A stretch of 64,000 nucleotides of DNA, taken from contig NZ_CANLNH010000003.1 of the NCBI RefSeq assembly GCF_947492535.1, forward strand, positions 62,001 through 126,000, in the 5' to 3' direction. The stretch comes from an uncultured Dokdonia sp. GTDB taxonomy: Bacteria > Bacteroidota > Bacteroidia > Flavobacteriales > Flavobacteriaceae. Each line of letters opens with the position of its first letter. Position 1 is the stretch's first letter. This document shows, piece by piece, positions 53,611 to 63,422 of the stretch. A program made the translations under genes and the position numbers. The notes beneath the pieces were generated by a model that was not told the DNA's origin, ran no database searches, and was given only the letters and a program-made list of their open reading frames with translations.

Positions 53611-56019
53611 TTATTCTGACCTCAATGATTTAATTGGATTCGTTAAAGCTATTTTTATAGATTGAAAGCTACAGGTTGCTAATGCAATGACAAGAGTAAA
53701 CAAGCCACTAAACAAAAACATACTAACAGATAATTTAATTTTATACGTAAAATCTTGAAGCCATAAATCCATCATATAATATCCTAATGGTGCTGCTATC
53801 AAAAAAGCAATTATTATTAATAACAAAAACTCTTTTGATAGAAGAGAAGCAATTTGTGTTACACTAGAACCAAGGACTTTACGAATGGCGATTTCTTTAG
53901 ATTTAGTAGCCAGAATAAATGTCATTAATCCTAAAAGGCCTAAACATCCTAGACTTATAGCTAAAATCGATAGTATAGAAAACCCATTAAAAATAAGACG
54001 CTCTACTACATATTCCTTAGCAATGGCTTCATCTAAAAAGTCATACTCATATACATAAGATTTAAAACTATCTTTCCATGTAGATTCTATAGAAGTCATT
54101 GTAGACGCATTAGCTTCTTTTATTTTTATAAAAGCACTATTTTGTAATATATTCCAGTTGACTATTATAGAAGGTGTAATTTCATATTGTAATGCATTAT
54201 TATGATAATCTTTTACAACACCAACGATTGTAGCTTCTCCTTCATTTATTGTAAGTTTTTTTCCTATAGCCTCTTCAGGAGTCCAATTATATGATTTAAG
54301 TAATGTTTCATTTACTATAAATTGGTCAAATTTATCCTTTGTCGAAGTAAAGTTTTTGCCTGCTAATAATTCTAAATCGTAAAACTCAAGATAATTAGCA
54401 TCTCCTATTTTCATTTCAGAATTAATGCCTTCATCATTAATAGCGTTAGATAAACGAAAAGATGTACCTAGAGATAAACCATTTATTCCCATAGGCGGCC
54501 CAGAGCCAAAGGATACTTCAGTTACATTATTATTAGCCAAAAGAGCATTTTTAAACACCTCTATTTTACTAAATTCAGGTGCTGATGTAATAACAACAGT
54601 ATCTTTAGAAAACCCTACATCTTTCGTTTTAAAGAATCGCATTTGTAGCGTTATAACGACAACAGCAACTACAAAAACTTGTACAATGACAAATTGAAAA
54701 ACAATTAATGACTTCCTGACTGTTAGTCCTTTATGATTTTTTGTTTTTACTTTATTTTTAAGTGCTTTTATTGGATTAAATGAAGATAATACTATTGCAG
54801 GGTATATTGTAGCTAACAGAATCGTTACAAAACTAATTCCTAAAACTAAGTAAATATGATTCCAACTTAATTTTAAGTCTAAATGGATTATAGATAAGGC
54901 TCCATTCAATTTATCTAGGGATAGGTGTACTATTGCTATTGAGAGACCTAAAGCTATAAAAATGAGTAAGCTATTTTCTATGATGAATCTAAAAATTAAA
55001 CCTAGTCTACTACTTCCTAATACTTTTAATACACCGATTTCTTTTGATCGCAAAGTTGATTGTGCAGTTACAAGGTTTATAAAATTTATAATGGCTATCA
55101 GCAAAATAAAAAAAGCAACAATAGCTATAATAGTAATAATCTTTACTGGCATAACGTAACCACCAGGACTACTTCCATATAATGTGTTTGTATGTACTTC
55201 ATGTAATGGTTGAAGCTTATAACTTGTACGTTTATCGTCTTTGGGTTTTAGATATTTTTTTTTCCAAAGTGCTATTTTTGATTCTACTTCTGCTTTTTGA
55301 TTTTTATTATTTAAAACTACAAACGTAGTACCTTGATGATTACCAGACCAATCATTTGCATATCGTTCATTATTCTTTTTAAATAGTGTATAAGGAATTA
55401 AAACTCCAAATTGATAATTACTATTCCCAGGTGGGTTTTTAACAACTCCCTTTACTAAAAGCGGTTCTTTGTTATTTAGTATTATAACGCTATCAATAAT
55501 AGATGCATAATTCTGTGCTTCAATATTGAAATATGTTTTTGCAATATCTTCAGTAAGAATAACAGAATTACTATCACTAAAAGCATTAGATTTATTACCT
55601 GCTAGCCAACTAATATCATCAAAAACTTTAGGATAAAAAGAATCTACAAAAAGAACATTAGAGGCTTTAAATAATGATTTAGAACCTGAACTGTTTTCAA
55701 CACTAAAAGTTTGAGTTGTTAATCCGACGATTTGTGTTACTGTATTTAATTCTGATAAATCATTTCTTAAAGCTTCCGCTAAAGGGTAAGGTGTCGTATT
55801 GAAATAAAAGGTTTCTTCAGGAAACTCTTTATGTTGAACTATCTTATAAGTTAACTCAGCTTTTGAATGGTTTTTATCAAAACTAGATTCGTAACTAATA
55901 AACAATAACAAAATTAAACATGAACTTATCCCAATAGTTAATCCAAAAATATTTATTGCAGCGCTTAACTTGTGCTTAAATATATTTCTCCACGCTATTT
56001 TTAAATAATTTTTAATCAT
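53611..56019 (-). CDS. MacB/FtsX-type ABC permease 4 (802 aa)
   Basis: Two-unit permease with coupling motifs LRSKEIGVLKVLGSSRLGLI (Leu replaces Arg in the first, VLK instead of VRK) and ATKSKEIAIRKVLGSSVTQI. It is the most AT-rich and most divergent member, with a Lys-rich linker VKTKNHKGLTVRKSL. C-terminus TNPIKSLRSE. Gap of 23 bp to the upstream gene. Confidence 0.92.
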   Translation of the reverse strand: MIKNYLKIAWRNIFKHKLSAAINIFGLTIGISSCLILLLFISYESSFDKNHSKAELTYKIVQHKEFPEETFYFNTTPYPLAEALRNDLSELNTVTQIVGLTTQTFSVENSSGSKSLFKASNVLFVDSFYPKVFDDISWLAGNKSNAFSDSNSVILTEDIAKTYFNIEAQNYASIIDSVIILNNKEPLLVKGVVKNPPGNSNYQFGVLIPYTLFKKNNERYANDWSGNHQGTTFVVLNNKNQKAEVESKIALWKKKYLKPKDDKRTSYKLQPLHEVHTNTLYGSSPGGYVMPVKIITIIAIVAFFILLIAIINFINLVTAQSTLRSKEIGVLKVLGSSRLGLIFRFIIENSLLIFIALGLSIAIVHLSLDKLNGALSIIHLDLKLSWNHIYLVLGISFVTILLATIYPAIVLSSFNPIKALKNKVKTKNHKGLTVRKSLIVFQFVIVQVFVVAVVVITLQMRFFKTKDVGFSKDTVVITSAPEFSKIEVFKNALLANNNVTEVSFGSGPPMGINGLSLGTSFRLSNAINDEGINSEMKIGDANYLEFYDLELLAGKNFTSTKDKFDQFIVNETLLKSYNWTPEEAIGKKLTINEGEATIVGVVKDYHNNALQYEITPSIIVNWNILQNSAFIKIKEANASTMTSIESTWKDSFKSYVYEYDFLDEAIAKEYVVERLIFNGFSILSILAISLGCLGLLGLMTFILATKSKEIAIRKVLGSSVTQIASLLSKEFLLLIIIAFLIAAPLGYYMMDLWLQDFTYKIKLSVSMFLFSGLFTLVIALATCSFQSIKIALTNPIKSLRSE

Positions 56020-56042
56020 GATCGTTTACTTTTTGATTGTGA

Positions 56043-58490
56043 TTACTCAGACCTCAATGATTTTACAGGATTGGTATTGGCCGCTTGTAATGTTTTAGCA
56101 CTTATAACTAATAAAGCAAAGATGATCATTGCTAAACCACTTATTAGGAATACCCAAAAACTAATGGAGGTCTTATACGCAAAATCTTGAAGCCAATTAT
56201 GAATACCATACCAGGCTATGGGAGAAGCAACAGCAAATGCTATAGCTATTAGCACTAAAAACTCTTTGCATAACAGTATGTTAATTTGAAATATTGAGGC
56301 CCCTAGAACTTTTCGAACCCCAATTTCTTTGACACGACGGTTGGTTGTATAGATAACTAATCCTAAAAGTCCTAAACAACTGATTAAAATAGATAGGCCT
56401 GTAGCCCAATTCAATAACTTTGAAATTTTTTGTTCTCTATTATAAAATTTGGCAATAGTCTGGTCTAAAAAGTTGATACGATAATCTCCTATTTCTGAAT
56501 ATATCTCACCATATGCAGCTTCAATTTTGGATAGTGTGGTTTTTAAATCTGCTTCATTTGTGTTTTGGAAAGCAATATGTATGGATTGAAATTGACTAAA
56601 TCGTTCTCGATACCAGTCCCCCCTTAATGCCATAGGATTTATAGTTTCCTTTAATGAACGCTGGTGGAAATCTGCCATAACGCCAATAATTTCGATCTTT
56701 TCTTCATCTAAATCTATGGTTTTACCTATTGCATCTTCTGGGTTTTTAAAACCATACACCTTTCTTGCGGCATCGTTAATGACTAACTCTCTAATGGTAT
56801 CATTTCTCTGTATTCGTCCAGCTAAAAGTTCTAATTCAAAAAGATCAAAATAATTAATGTCCCCAAAAATAAATTGCATCTCTACTTGTACTTTAGTTTC
56901 GCCATTATTATATGTTGTTGTTGATGTATTGGTAGAGAATGATGCAGGTGGTGCTCCTCCTAAACTAAGTTGTTTTATTTCTGGTATAGCTTTAAGTTTT
57001 TGGATGTAACGTTCTTTTTTCTCAAGTTGTCGTTCTGCTCTTGGACTATAAACAGAAACTATAGCATCTGTTTTAAACCCCATATCTTTATTTAATAAAT
57101 AATTAATTTGTTTACCAACTAATAATGTCGCTATGATAAAAACCTGTGCTATCGAAAATTGAAAAATTGTTAGAAATTTACGGAGCCCCACTTTCTTTTC
57201 TCCACTTACTAAATTATTTTTTAATACGGAAACGGGATTAAATTTTGATAATACCAATGCAGGATAAAATCCAGAAAGAAAAGTAACTATTATAAGTAAT
57301 AAAACAATATTTAGAAGTATGAACGGAGACTTAAATAATTCGAAATCTATACCTTCTGGCACAAAATCTGAAAATACATTAATCAACCATTTTGAAAGTA
57401 AAAGTGATAATATTGCAGCTATCAAAACAAGCAGCAATGTTTCTCCCATAAATTGTCCAATCAATTGTTTTCTTGAACTACCTAAGGTTTTACGAATACC
57501 AATTTCTTTGGCACGTTGTGTTGCTTGAGCAGTGTTTAAGTTTATGAAATTAATACAACCTAATAAGAGTAAAAATAAAGCGACTAGTCCTAAATTTGTT
57601 AATAAGGATTTACTTGCTTGTCCTTTACTCCAATCGTAAATACCATAGTCTTCATTGAAGTGAATATCACTTATAGGTTGAAGACTAAATTGTCTTGATT
57701 GATTGTGTGCACGTGACCACTCATCAAGATGTTTTTCTGCTAAAACGTCAAACTCTTGTTTTATTTTATCAAAATTTGCAGCGGTGCTTACTTTTACAAA
57801 TAATTGAGATACATCTGAGGTAGAGTTCCAGTTTTTATTTAGAAACTCTCCTCTAATTCTTGTATTTAAAGCTGTTGGGGATGATATAAATTCTTCAAAA
57901 ATAAAATCTGTACGTTCTTTGAAGTTTTCAACGATTGCAGTTACTGTAATATTTAAAGAATCATTATAAACTAAAGTTTTACCAACTATAGCACTTGGTG
58001 TTAATGTTGGAAAGTAATCACTAGCTCTATCTTTTGTTAATACAACAGTATTAGGATTTGAGAGTGCATTAAATTCATCACCAGCTAAAAATTTATATTT
58101 AAAAATATCAAAATAATCTTGATCTGTATAAATAACATGTTTAGGCCATTTAATTTCTATACTTTCTTCTTTATTTTCAACTTTAGCAGGTCTATCAATA
58201 TAAAAGCCACTAACTATTTCAAAATTAGAATTATCTTTTATAGCGTCTTCCATTGCTACAGTAACCCCTGAATTGTGACTTAGACCTTCTGGACTTTTAA
58301 AATCTGAAACTACTCTATATATACGATCACCGTCTTTATGAAAGGTGTCAAAGGTGTAGTCATAATAAATCATTAAACCAATGACAAATGAAGCACTTAA
58401 ACCTATGGTGAGACCAATAACATTAATCAGCGAAAACACTTTGTGCTTCATAATGTTTCTCCATGCTATTTTAAAATAATTTTTGATCAT
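56043..58490 (-). CDS. MacB/FtsX-type ABC permease 5 (815 aa)
   Basis: Longest member. Coupling motifs QRAKEIGIRKTLGSSRKQLI and NRRVKEIGVRKVLGASIFQI. The second periplasmic domain contains SPRAERQLEKKERYIQKLK, a charged helix absent from the others. C-terminus TNPVKSLRSE. Gap of 31 bp to the upstream gene. Confidence 0.92.
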   Translation of the reverse strand: MIKNYFKIAWRNIMKHKVFSLINVIGLTIGLSASFVIGLMIYYDYTFDTFHKDGDRIYRVVSDFKSPEGLSHNSGVTVAMEDAIKDNSNFEIVSGFYIDRPAKVENKEESIEIKWPKHVIYTDQDYFDIFKYKFLAGDEFNALSNPNTVVLTKDRASDYFPTLTPSAIVGKTLVYNDSLNITVTAIVENFKERTDFIFEEFISSPTALNTRIRGEFLNKNWNSTSDVSQLFVKVSTAANFDKIKQEFDVLAEKHLDEWSRAHNQSRQFSLQPISDIHFNEDYGIYDWSKGQASKSLLTNLGLVALFLLLLGCINFINLNTAQATQRAKEIGIRKTLGSSRKQLIGQFMGETLLLVLIAAILSLLLSKWLINVFSDFVPEGIDFELFKSPFILLNIVLLLIIVTFLSGFYPALVLSKFNPVSVLKNNLVSGEKKVGLRKFLTIFQFSIAQVFIIATLLVGKQINYLLNKDMGFKTDAIVSVYSPRAERQLEKKERYIQKLKAIPEIKQLSLGGAPPASFSTNTSTTTYNNGETKVQVEMQFIFGDINYFDLFELELLAGRIQRNDTIRELVINDAARKVYGFKNPEDAIGKTIDLDEEKIEIIGVMADFHQRSLKETINPMALRGDWYRERFSQFQSIHIAFQNTNEADLKTTLSKIEAAYGEIYSEIGDYRINFLDQTIAKFYNREQKISKLLNWATGLSILISCLGLLGLVIYTTNRRVKEIGVRKVLGASIFQINILLCKEFLVLIAIAFAVASPIAWYGIHNWLQDFAYKTSISFWVFLISGLAMIIFALLVISAKTLQAANTNPVKSLRSE

Positions 58491-58521
58491 GATGATTTGA
58501 TTTTGATTGATTAGTTAATGC

Positions 58522-60936
58522 TTATTCTGTTCTTAATGATTTTACAGGGTTTTGTAATGCTGCATGCATTGTTTTATATCCTATAGTAAGTAATGCTATA
58601 ACTACGGCTATTACTCCAGCAATTATAAATAGACCTATGTTGAGAGAGATTTTATATGAGTAATCTTCGAGCCATTTTGAACTCATCCACCAAGCTATGG
58701 GGGTTGCTACTATAAAAGCTAAAATAACAAGCTTTAAAAAGTCAATTAATAATAGTTTTACTAAACTAAGAACGCTAGCGCCTACTATTTTTCGAACGCC
58801 AATTTCTTTTGTTCGTTGATTGACAACAATCATTGAAATGGCAAATAGTCCGATGCAACTCAATATAATAGCGACTATTGAACCACTTGTAATAATTTTG
58901 GTAAGTACTTTTTCTCTTCTTAAAGTTCTATCTATGTTTTCATCTAAGAACGAGCCTAAGAAGGTGGCATCGGGTTCTATTTCGTTCCAAATTTTTTCTA
59001 TTTTATCATATGCGGCTACAGCTTTATCTGGGTTTATTTTCGCGAAAGCGTAATAATAATCTACAGCGGGATCTAAATAAAAAGTAAGAGGCTCAACTTC
59101 TTGTTTTACTCCTTGGAAATTATAATCTTTTACTACACCAATAACGTTATATCTAATGCTATCGTCAAAAGAAACAACAATATCTAATGGGTTTTCTTTT
59201 CCATACTCTCTAGCCATCGTTTCATTGATCACCATGGCAAGGCTATCTGTAGCAAATTGTCTATCAAAACTTCTACCCGCGATTAATTCTAGATGTAAGG
59301 TTTTTATATAGTCATAGTCTACAGTGAGGTTATTTGTTTTTATACTTCTTCCTTCATAATCAAATCTAGAGATACTCATATACCCGCTACCATCTCTTCC
59401 TGACCCTAGATTATTATCTGCAGCAGTAATGCTTAGAATTTCTGGTGCGCTTTGTAATTCATTGCGTAATCGGCTTAGTGCAGTATGACTATCTAAACTA
59501 CCATTTAACGGAATGGAGATAACGTTGCTTTTATCAAATCCTAAGTCTTTATGTCGTAAGAAATCAATTTGTTTATTTAATACGAGTGTACCACTAATGA
59601 GTAAAATGGCAATGCTGAATTGTATGACGATTAATGTATTTCTGAGACGACTGTTGTCTCTCGCTTCCATTTTTCCTTTTAAGGCTTTAAGTGTGCCTAA
59701 TTTGCTAAGGAGTAGGGCAGGGTAGCCTCCAGCGATAATCGTTATAAGAATGATTGAAGCGATAAAAAGGCTTAGAATTTCTGGGCTTAGTAGGGTTCTA
59801 AATGTTCCACTCGTTCTGAATAGGGTTTGAAAATCATTTAGAAGTCCATAGCCCAATAATAATCCAAGAATAATAGAAATGGAGAAGACAAAAATACTTT
59901 CTACCCAAAGCTGAATGAATAGTTGGGATTTTGTAGCACCTAGGGTTTTTCGCATTCCAATTTCGCGTAAGCGTTGCCCTCCTTTAGCTACATTCATATT
60001 TATAAAGTTGACACTGGCAATAAATAGAATAAGTATTGCTATACATAAAATTAGATAGGGCATTATTCGAGAAGTTTCAGCAATTCCTCCTTTAAACTTT
60101 GTAAATACCGAATCTACGAATGGGAATAAACGTAATTGATAATATTGTCCATTTGCATCTTTTTGAATGCCGTCCCTGATAGCGTTCTCTATATTTTCTT
60201 GATAGTGTTGTGCTACAAACCCTCTCGTACGTTCTTCAAATTGTTGTGTCGTTACTCCTTCGTCTAGTTGTAAGTATACACTATGGAATCTGCTACTCCA
60301 ATCGTCTAATGTTTGTTTGTAATATGCATTCTTTTCATAAGAAACTAACAGATCAAAACTCATTGAGCTTTCTTTTGGAACATCTTTTAGAATTGCACTT
60401 ATGATAAATGGTTCTTTTACATCTTGCCCTTGTAGTAAAATTGTTTTTCCAATAACATCTTCATTTCCAAATAAGAGTTTAGCTGTTTCTTGCGTTATAG
60501 CGACCGATGATTTTTGTGATAGAGGTGATGTACTTTCCCCATTTAGTACTGGGAAAGAAAACATTTCAAAAAAGTCTGGATCTATATAACTTACATCAAG
60601 TTGTAGTTCCTTGTCTTCATAGGAAACTACTATGTTTTCTTCTAAATGCCGTGTGATTTTCTTTACTCCAGGTACTTCATCTTTTAATGTAGGTGCAAAT
60701 GGTGTCGATCTAGAAGATATTTCTTCAGGACCTTTAGAAGTTTGCTCAGTAGCATATACTTGATAAAGATTGTCTTTATTAGTATGAAATTGATCTGCAG
60801 CCAAATTGTTTAAAGAAGCTATAGATAGTAACGTGGCAACACAAAAGGCAACACTAAGTCCTAAAACATTTAGGAATGTAAACACTTTATTTTTCCAAAG
60901 ATTACGGAATGCTATTTTGAAATAGTTATTAATCAT
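58522..60936 (-). CDS. MacB/FtsX-type ABC permease 6 (804 aa)
   Basis: Coupling motifs QRLREIGMRKTLGATKSQLF and NQRTKEIGVRKIVGASVLSL. The genome palindrome lies in the second periplasmic domain (59037-59050) and is translated YYAFAKINPDKA, a position where paralogues read YYLRLDPDKA or FYGLRLNPAKS. So it replaced or was accommodated in a beta strand. C-terminus QNPVKSLRTE. Gap of 25 bp to the upstream gene. Confidence 0.92.
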   Translation of the reverse strand: MINNYFKIAFRNLWKNKVFTFLNVLGLSVAFCVATLLSIASLNNLAADQFHTNKDNLYQVYATEQTSKGPEEISSRSTPFAPTLKDEVPGVKKITRHLEENIVVSYEDKELQLDVSYIDPDFFEMFSFPVLNGESTSPLSQKSSVAITQETAKLLFGNEDVIGKTILLQGQDVKEPFIISAILKDVPKESSMSFDLLVSYEKNAYYKQTLDDWSSRFHSVYLQLDEGVTTQQFEERTRGFVAQHYQENIENAIRDGIQKDANGQYYQLRLFPFVDSVFTKFKGGIAETSRIMPYLILCIAILILFIASVNFINMNVAKGGQRLREIGMRKTLGATKSQLFIQLWVESIFVFSISIILGLLLGYGLLNDFQTLFRTSGTFRTLLSPEILSLFIASIILITIIAGGYPALLLSKLGTLKALKGKMEARDNSRLRNTLIVIQFSIAILLISGTLVLNKQIDFLRHKDLGFDKSNVISIPLNGSLDSHTALSRLRNELQSAPEILSITAADNNLGSGRDGSGYMSISRFDYEGRSIKTNNLTVDYDYIKTLHLELIAGRSFDRQFATDSLAMVINETMAREYGKENPLDIVVSFDDSIRYNVIGVVKDYNFQGVKQEVEPLTFYLDPAVDYYYAFAKINPDKAVAAYDKIEKIWNEIEPDATFLGSFLDENIDRTLRREKVLTKIITSGSIVAIILSCIGLFAISMIVVNQRTKEIGVRKIVGASVLSLVKLLLIDFLKLVILAFIVATPIAWWMSSKWLEDYSYKISLNIGLFIIAGVIAVVIALLTIGYKTMHAALQNPVKSLRTE
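59037..59050. repeat. TTTTCGCGAAAGCG palindrome inside a permease gene
   Basis: Encodes YAFAKI on the minus strand, in the frame used by other genic copies. Confidence 0.85.
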
Positions 60937-60961
60937 GGTTGTTCTTTTTATTGATTAATGC

Positions 60962-63361
60962 TTATTCTGTTCTTAGAGATTTCACAGGGTTTGAAGTGGC
61001 CGCTTTAATTGCCTGGAAACTTACTGTGATTAAAGTAATGATCATGGCGCCAAAACAAGCAATAGCAATTACATCCCAAGTGACTGAGGTTCGATAACTA
61101 AATTTCTGCAGCCACTGTCCCATGATGTAATATGCTATTGGAGAAGAGATTAAAAGCGAAATAAATACAAGCTTTATAAAATCTTTGGATAATAACAACC
61201 ACAGTTGACTAATAGAGGCTCCCAAAACTTTACGAACACCAATTTCTTTGGTACGTTGTTCTGCAACAAAAGAGGCTAATCCAAATAGACCTAAACAACT
61301 AATAAAGATGGCTAGTAAAGTAAATACCCTAGCTAGACTAGCAATACGTTCTTCTGCTCTAAACTTTTTGCCAAATTCTTCATCTACAAATTGATAATCA
61401 AAAGGTGTATTAGGGAAATTCTTTTTAAAAACACTTTCTATCAATGCTAAGTTTTCGCTTGTGCTTTTAGCAGGATTTAATCGTAAGCCATAAAAAGCAA
61501 TATTTCCATATCTCTCAAAGACATACATGGATTGTTTTACAGGGCTATATGGAGACTGAACAATCATGTCATCTATAACTCCTATAATCTTTAATGGTGT
61601 AAATGGATCTTCTACATCTGAATCTCTGATATATTTTCCAATAGGGTCTTTGATTCCCATATATTTTACTGCTGTACTATTGAGAATTACAGCATTAGAA
61701 TCTGTTGGAAAGTCCCTTGAAAACCCTCTACCTTCAACGAGCTTTAAACCTAAGGTTTTTACAAAATCATAATTTACAGAAGTATGAGCTAGGTCTTCTT
61801 GAAATCCTACGGGTTTCCCTTCCCAAGTATACCCACTTCTATTAGACCAGACTTCTGTAGTAGGACCACTCATGGTCGTCATACTTACTGCACCCCCTGA
61901 TGCAACAAATTGAGTACGCATAGTTTCATGCTTACCAATAAACTCAGCACTCATTACCGGAATTTGAATAAGCCCATTTCTATCATACCCTACAGGTCTA
62001 TCTTTACTGAATTGAATTTGATTTATGACCACTAATGTGCCAATAATAAGCGCAATAGAAACTGTGAATTGTGTTACAACTAAAACCTTACGAGGTAACG
62101 AAGAATAACGCCCAGCTTTAAAGGTGCCTTTTAATACAGATACTGGATTGAAAGATGATAAATACAATGCAGGATAGCTTCCTGATAAAACAGAAGTTAT
62201 TAAAATGAATAGGAGAGAAGCTAGCCAGAACATAACATTACTCCAAGGAAATATAATAGCCTTACTAGCAAGGTTATTAAACCCGTTAAGACTTAATAAA
62301 ACAATACCAATAGCCACGACAAAAGCCAAAAGAACAATTGAGAATGATTCTGTTAGAAATTGAAAAATAAGTTGTCCTCGATGTGACCCTATAGATTTGC
62401 GTATCCCTACTTCTGTAGCACGTTTTTCAGAACGAGCAGTACTTAGGTTTATAAAATTAATACATGCTAGTAATAAGATGAAGATACCAATTACCCCAAA
62501 TAACCATACATTTTCTATACGTCCACCAGATTGCACACCATTTTCAAAATCACTTCGCAAATGCCAGTCTTCCATTGGAAATAGAAATAGCTGAGGATTA
62601 AATTCAGCTTCCTCTGGAGATGCATTCTTTTTTACATCTATAATTTTTGACGTTACCGCTTCCATGTTTGTATTTTCATTAATCTGAACAAACATCTGAA
62701 AGGAGTTATTTCCCCAAGAGTCTTTAGCATTTTCAATCCATTCTTGAGAGCTGATATACTGTTTCCAAGGAATTAAATAATCTACATCACTAAATGAGTT
62801 GTTTTCAGGAATATCATTGTAAACTCCTGTTACCACCAGATCATGTTGGTTATTTACTTTAATGATTTTGCCTATAGCCGTTTCAGACCCAAATAGGGAT
62901 GCTGAAGTAGACTTAGAAATCATAATAGAGTTTTTTTCTTTTAAACCATCTCTAACACCTTCAATAACATCTAAATTCAACATTTCGGTAGCTCCTTCTT
63001 GTATAGCATGCCCTAATCGATTAATGTTGGTTTCGCCATGCTTGAGATATCTCGGTTGCTCCCAAGATGACATAATAATATGCTTAAAATTATCTGCATG
63101 ATCTTCACGAAGTGCAAACTCTAAAGGTCTTGGAATAGCAGGACCCGTATCTACTATATTATTGGCAGATTCATGTTGGAAAACTTGTGCTATGGTCGCT
63201 TTATCTTTGAAATGACTGTTATAATTAAGTTCGTCAACAATCCAAAGACCAATGAGTATAGTGGCAGCCATACCAATAGCCAAACCAGAGATGTTTATTA
63301 AAGAATACACCTTATTTTTAAGAAGGTTTCTAAATGCTATTTTGAAATAATTTTTAAGCAT
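60962..63361 (-). CDS. MacB/FtsX-type ABC permease 7 (799 aa)
   Basis: Sister of the gene at 51183. Coupling motifs KRATEVGIRKSIGSHRGQLI and EQRTKEIGVRKVLGASISQL. N-terminus LKNYFKIAFRNLLKNKVYSL, C-terminus SNPVKSLRTE. Gap of 61 bp to the upstream partial permease. Confidence 0.92.
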   Translation of the reverse strand: MLKNYFKIAFRNLLKNKVYSLINISGLAIGMAATILIGLWIVDELNYNSHFKDKATIAQVFQHESANNIVDTGPAIPRPLEFALREDHADNFKHIIMSSWEQPRYLKHGETNINRLGHAIQEGATEMLNLDVIEGVRDGLKEKNSIMISKSTSASLFGSETAIGKIIKVNNQHDLVVTGVYNDIPENNSFSDVDYLIPWKQYISSQEWIENAKDSWGNNSFQMFVQINENTNMEAVTSKIIDVKKNASPEEAEFNPQLFLFPMEDWHLRSDFENGVQSGGRIENVWLFGVIGIFILLLACINFINLSTARSEKRATEVGIRKSIGSHRGQLIFQFLTESFSIVLLAFVVAIGIVLLSLNGFNNLASKAIIFPWSNVMFWLASLLFILITSVLSGSYPALYLSSFNPVSVLKGTFKAGRYSSLPRKVLVVTQFTVSIALIIGTLVVINQIQFSKDRPVGYDRNGLIQIPVMSAEFIGKHETMRTQFVASGGAVSMTTMSGPTTEVWSNRSGYTWEGKPVGFQEDLAHTSVNYDFVKTLGLKLVEGRGFSRDFPTDSNAVILNSTAVKYMGIKDPIGKYIRDSDVEDPFTPLKIIGVIDDMIVQSPYSPVKQSMYVFERYGNIAFYGLRLNPAKSTSENLALIESVFKKNFPNTPFDYQFVDEEFGKKFRAEERIASLARVFTLLAIFISCLGLFGLASFVAEQRTKEIGVRKVLGASISQLWLLLSKDFIKLVFISLLISSPIAYYIMGQWLQKFSYRTSVTWDVIAIACFGAMIITLITVSFQAIKAATSNPVKSLRTE

Positions 63362-63422
63362 GATTGAAAAGAATTACTGTTCGTTTTTGATTGTTTGCTA
63401 GACGCTAGTATTGATTGATGAC

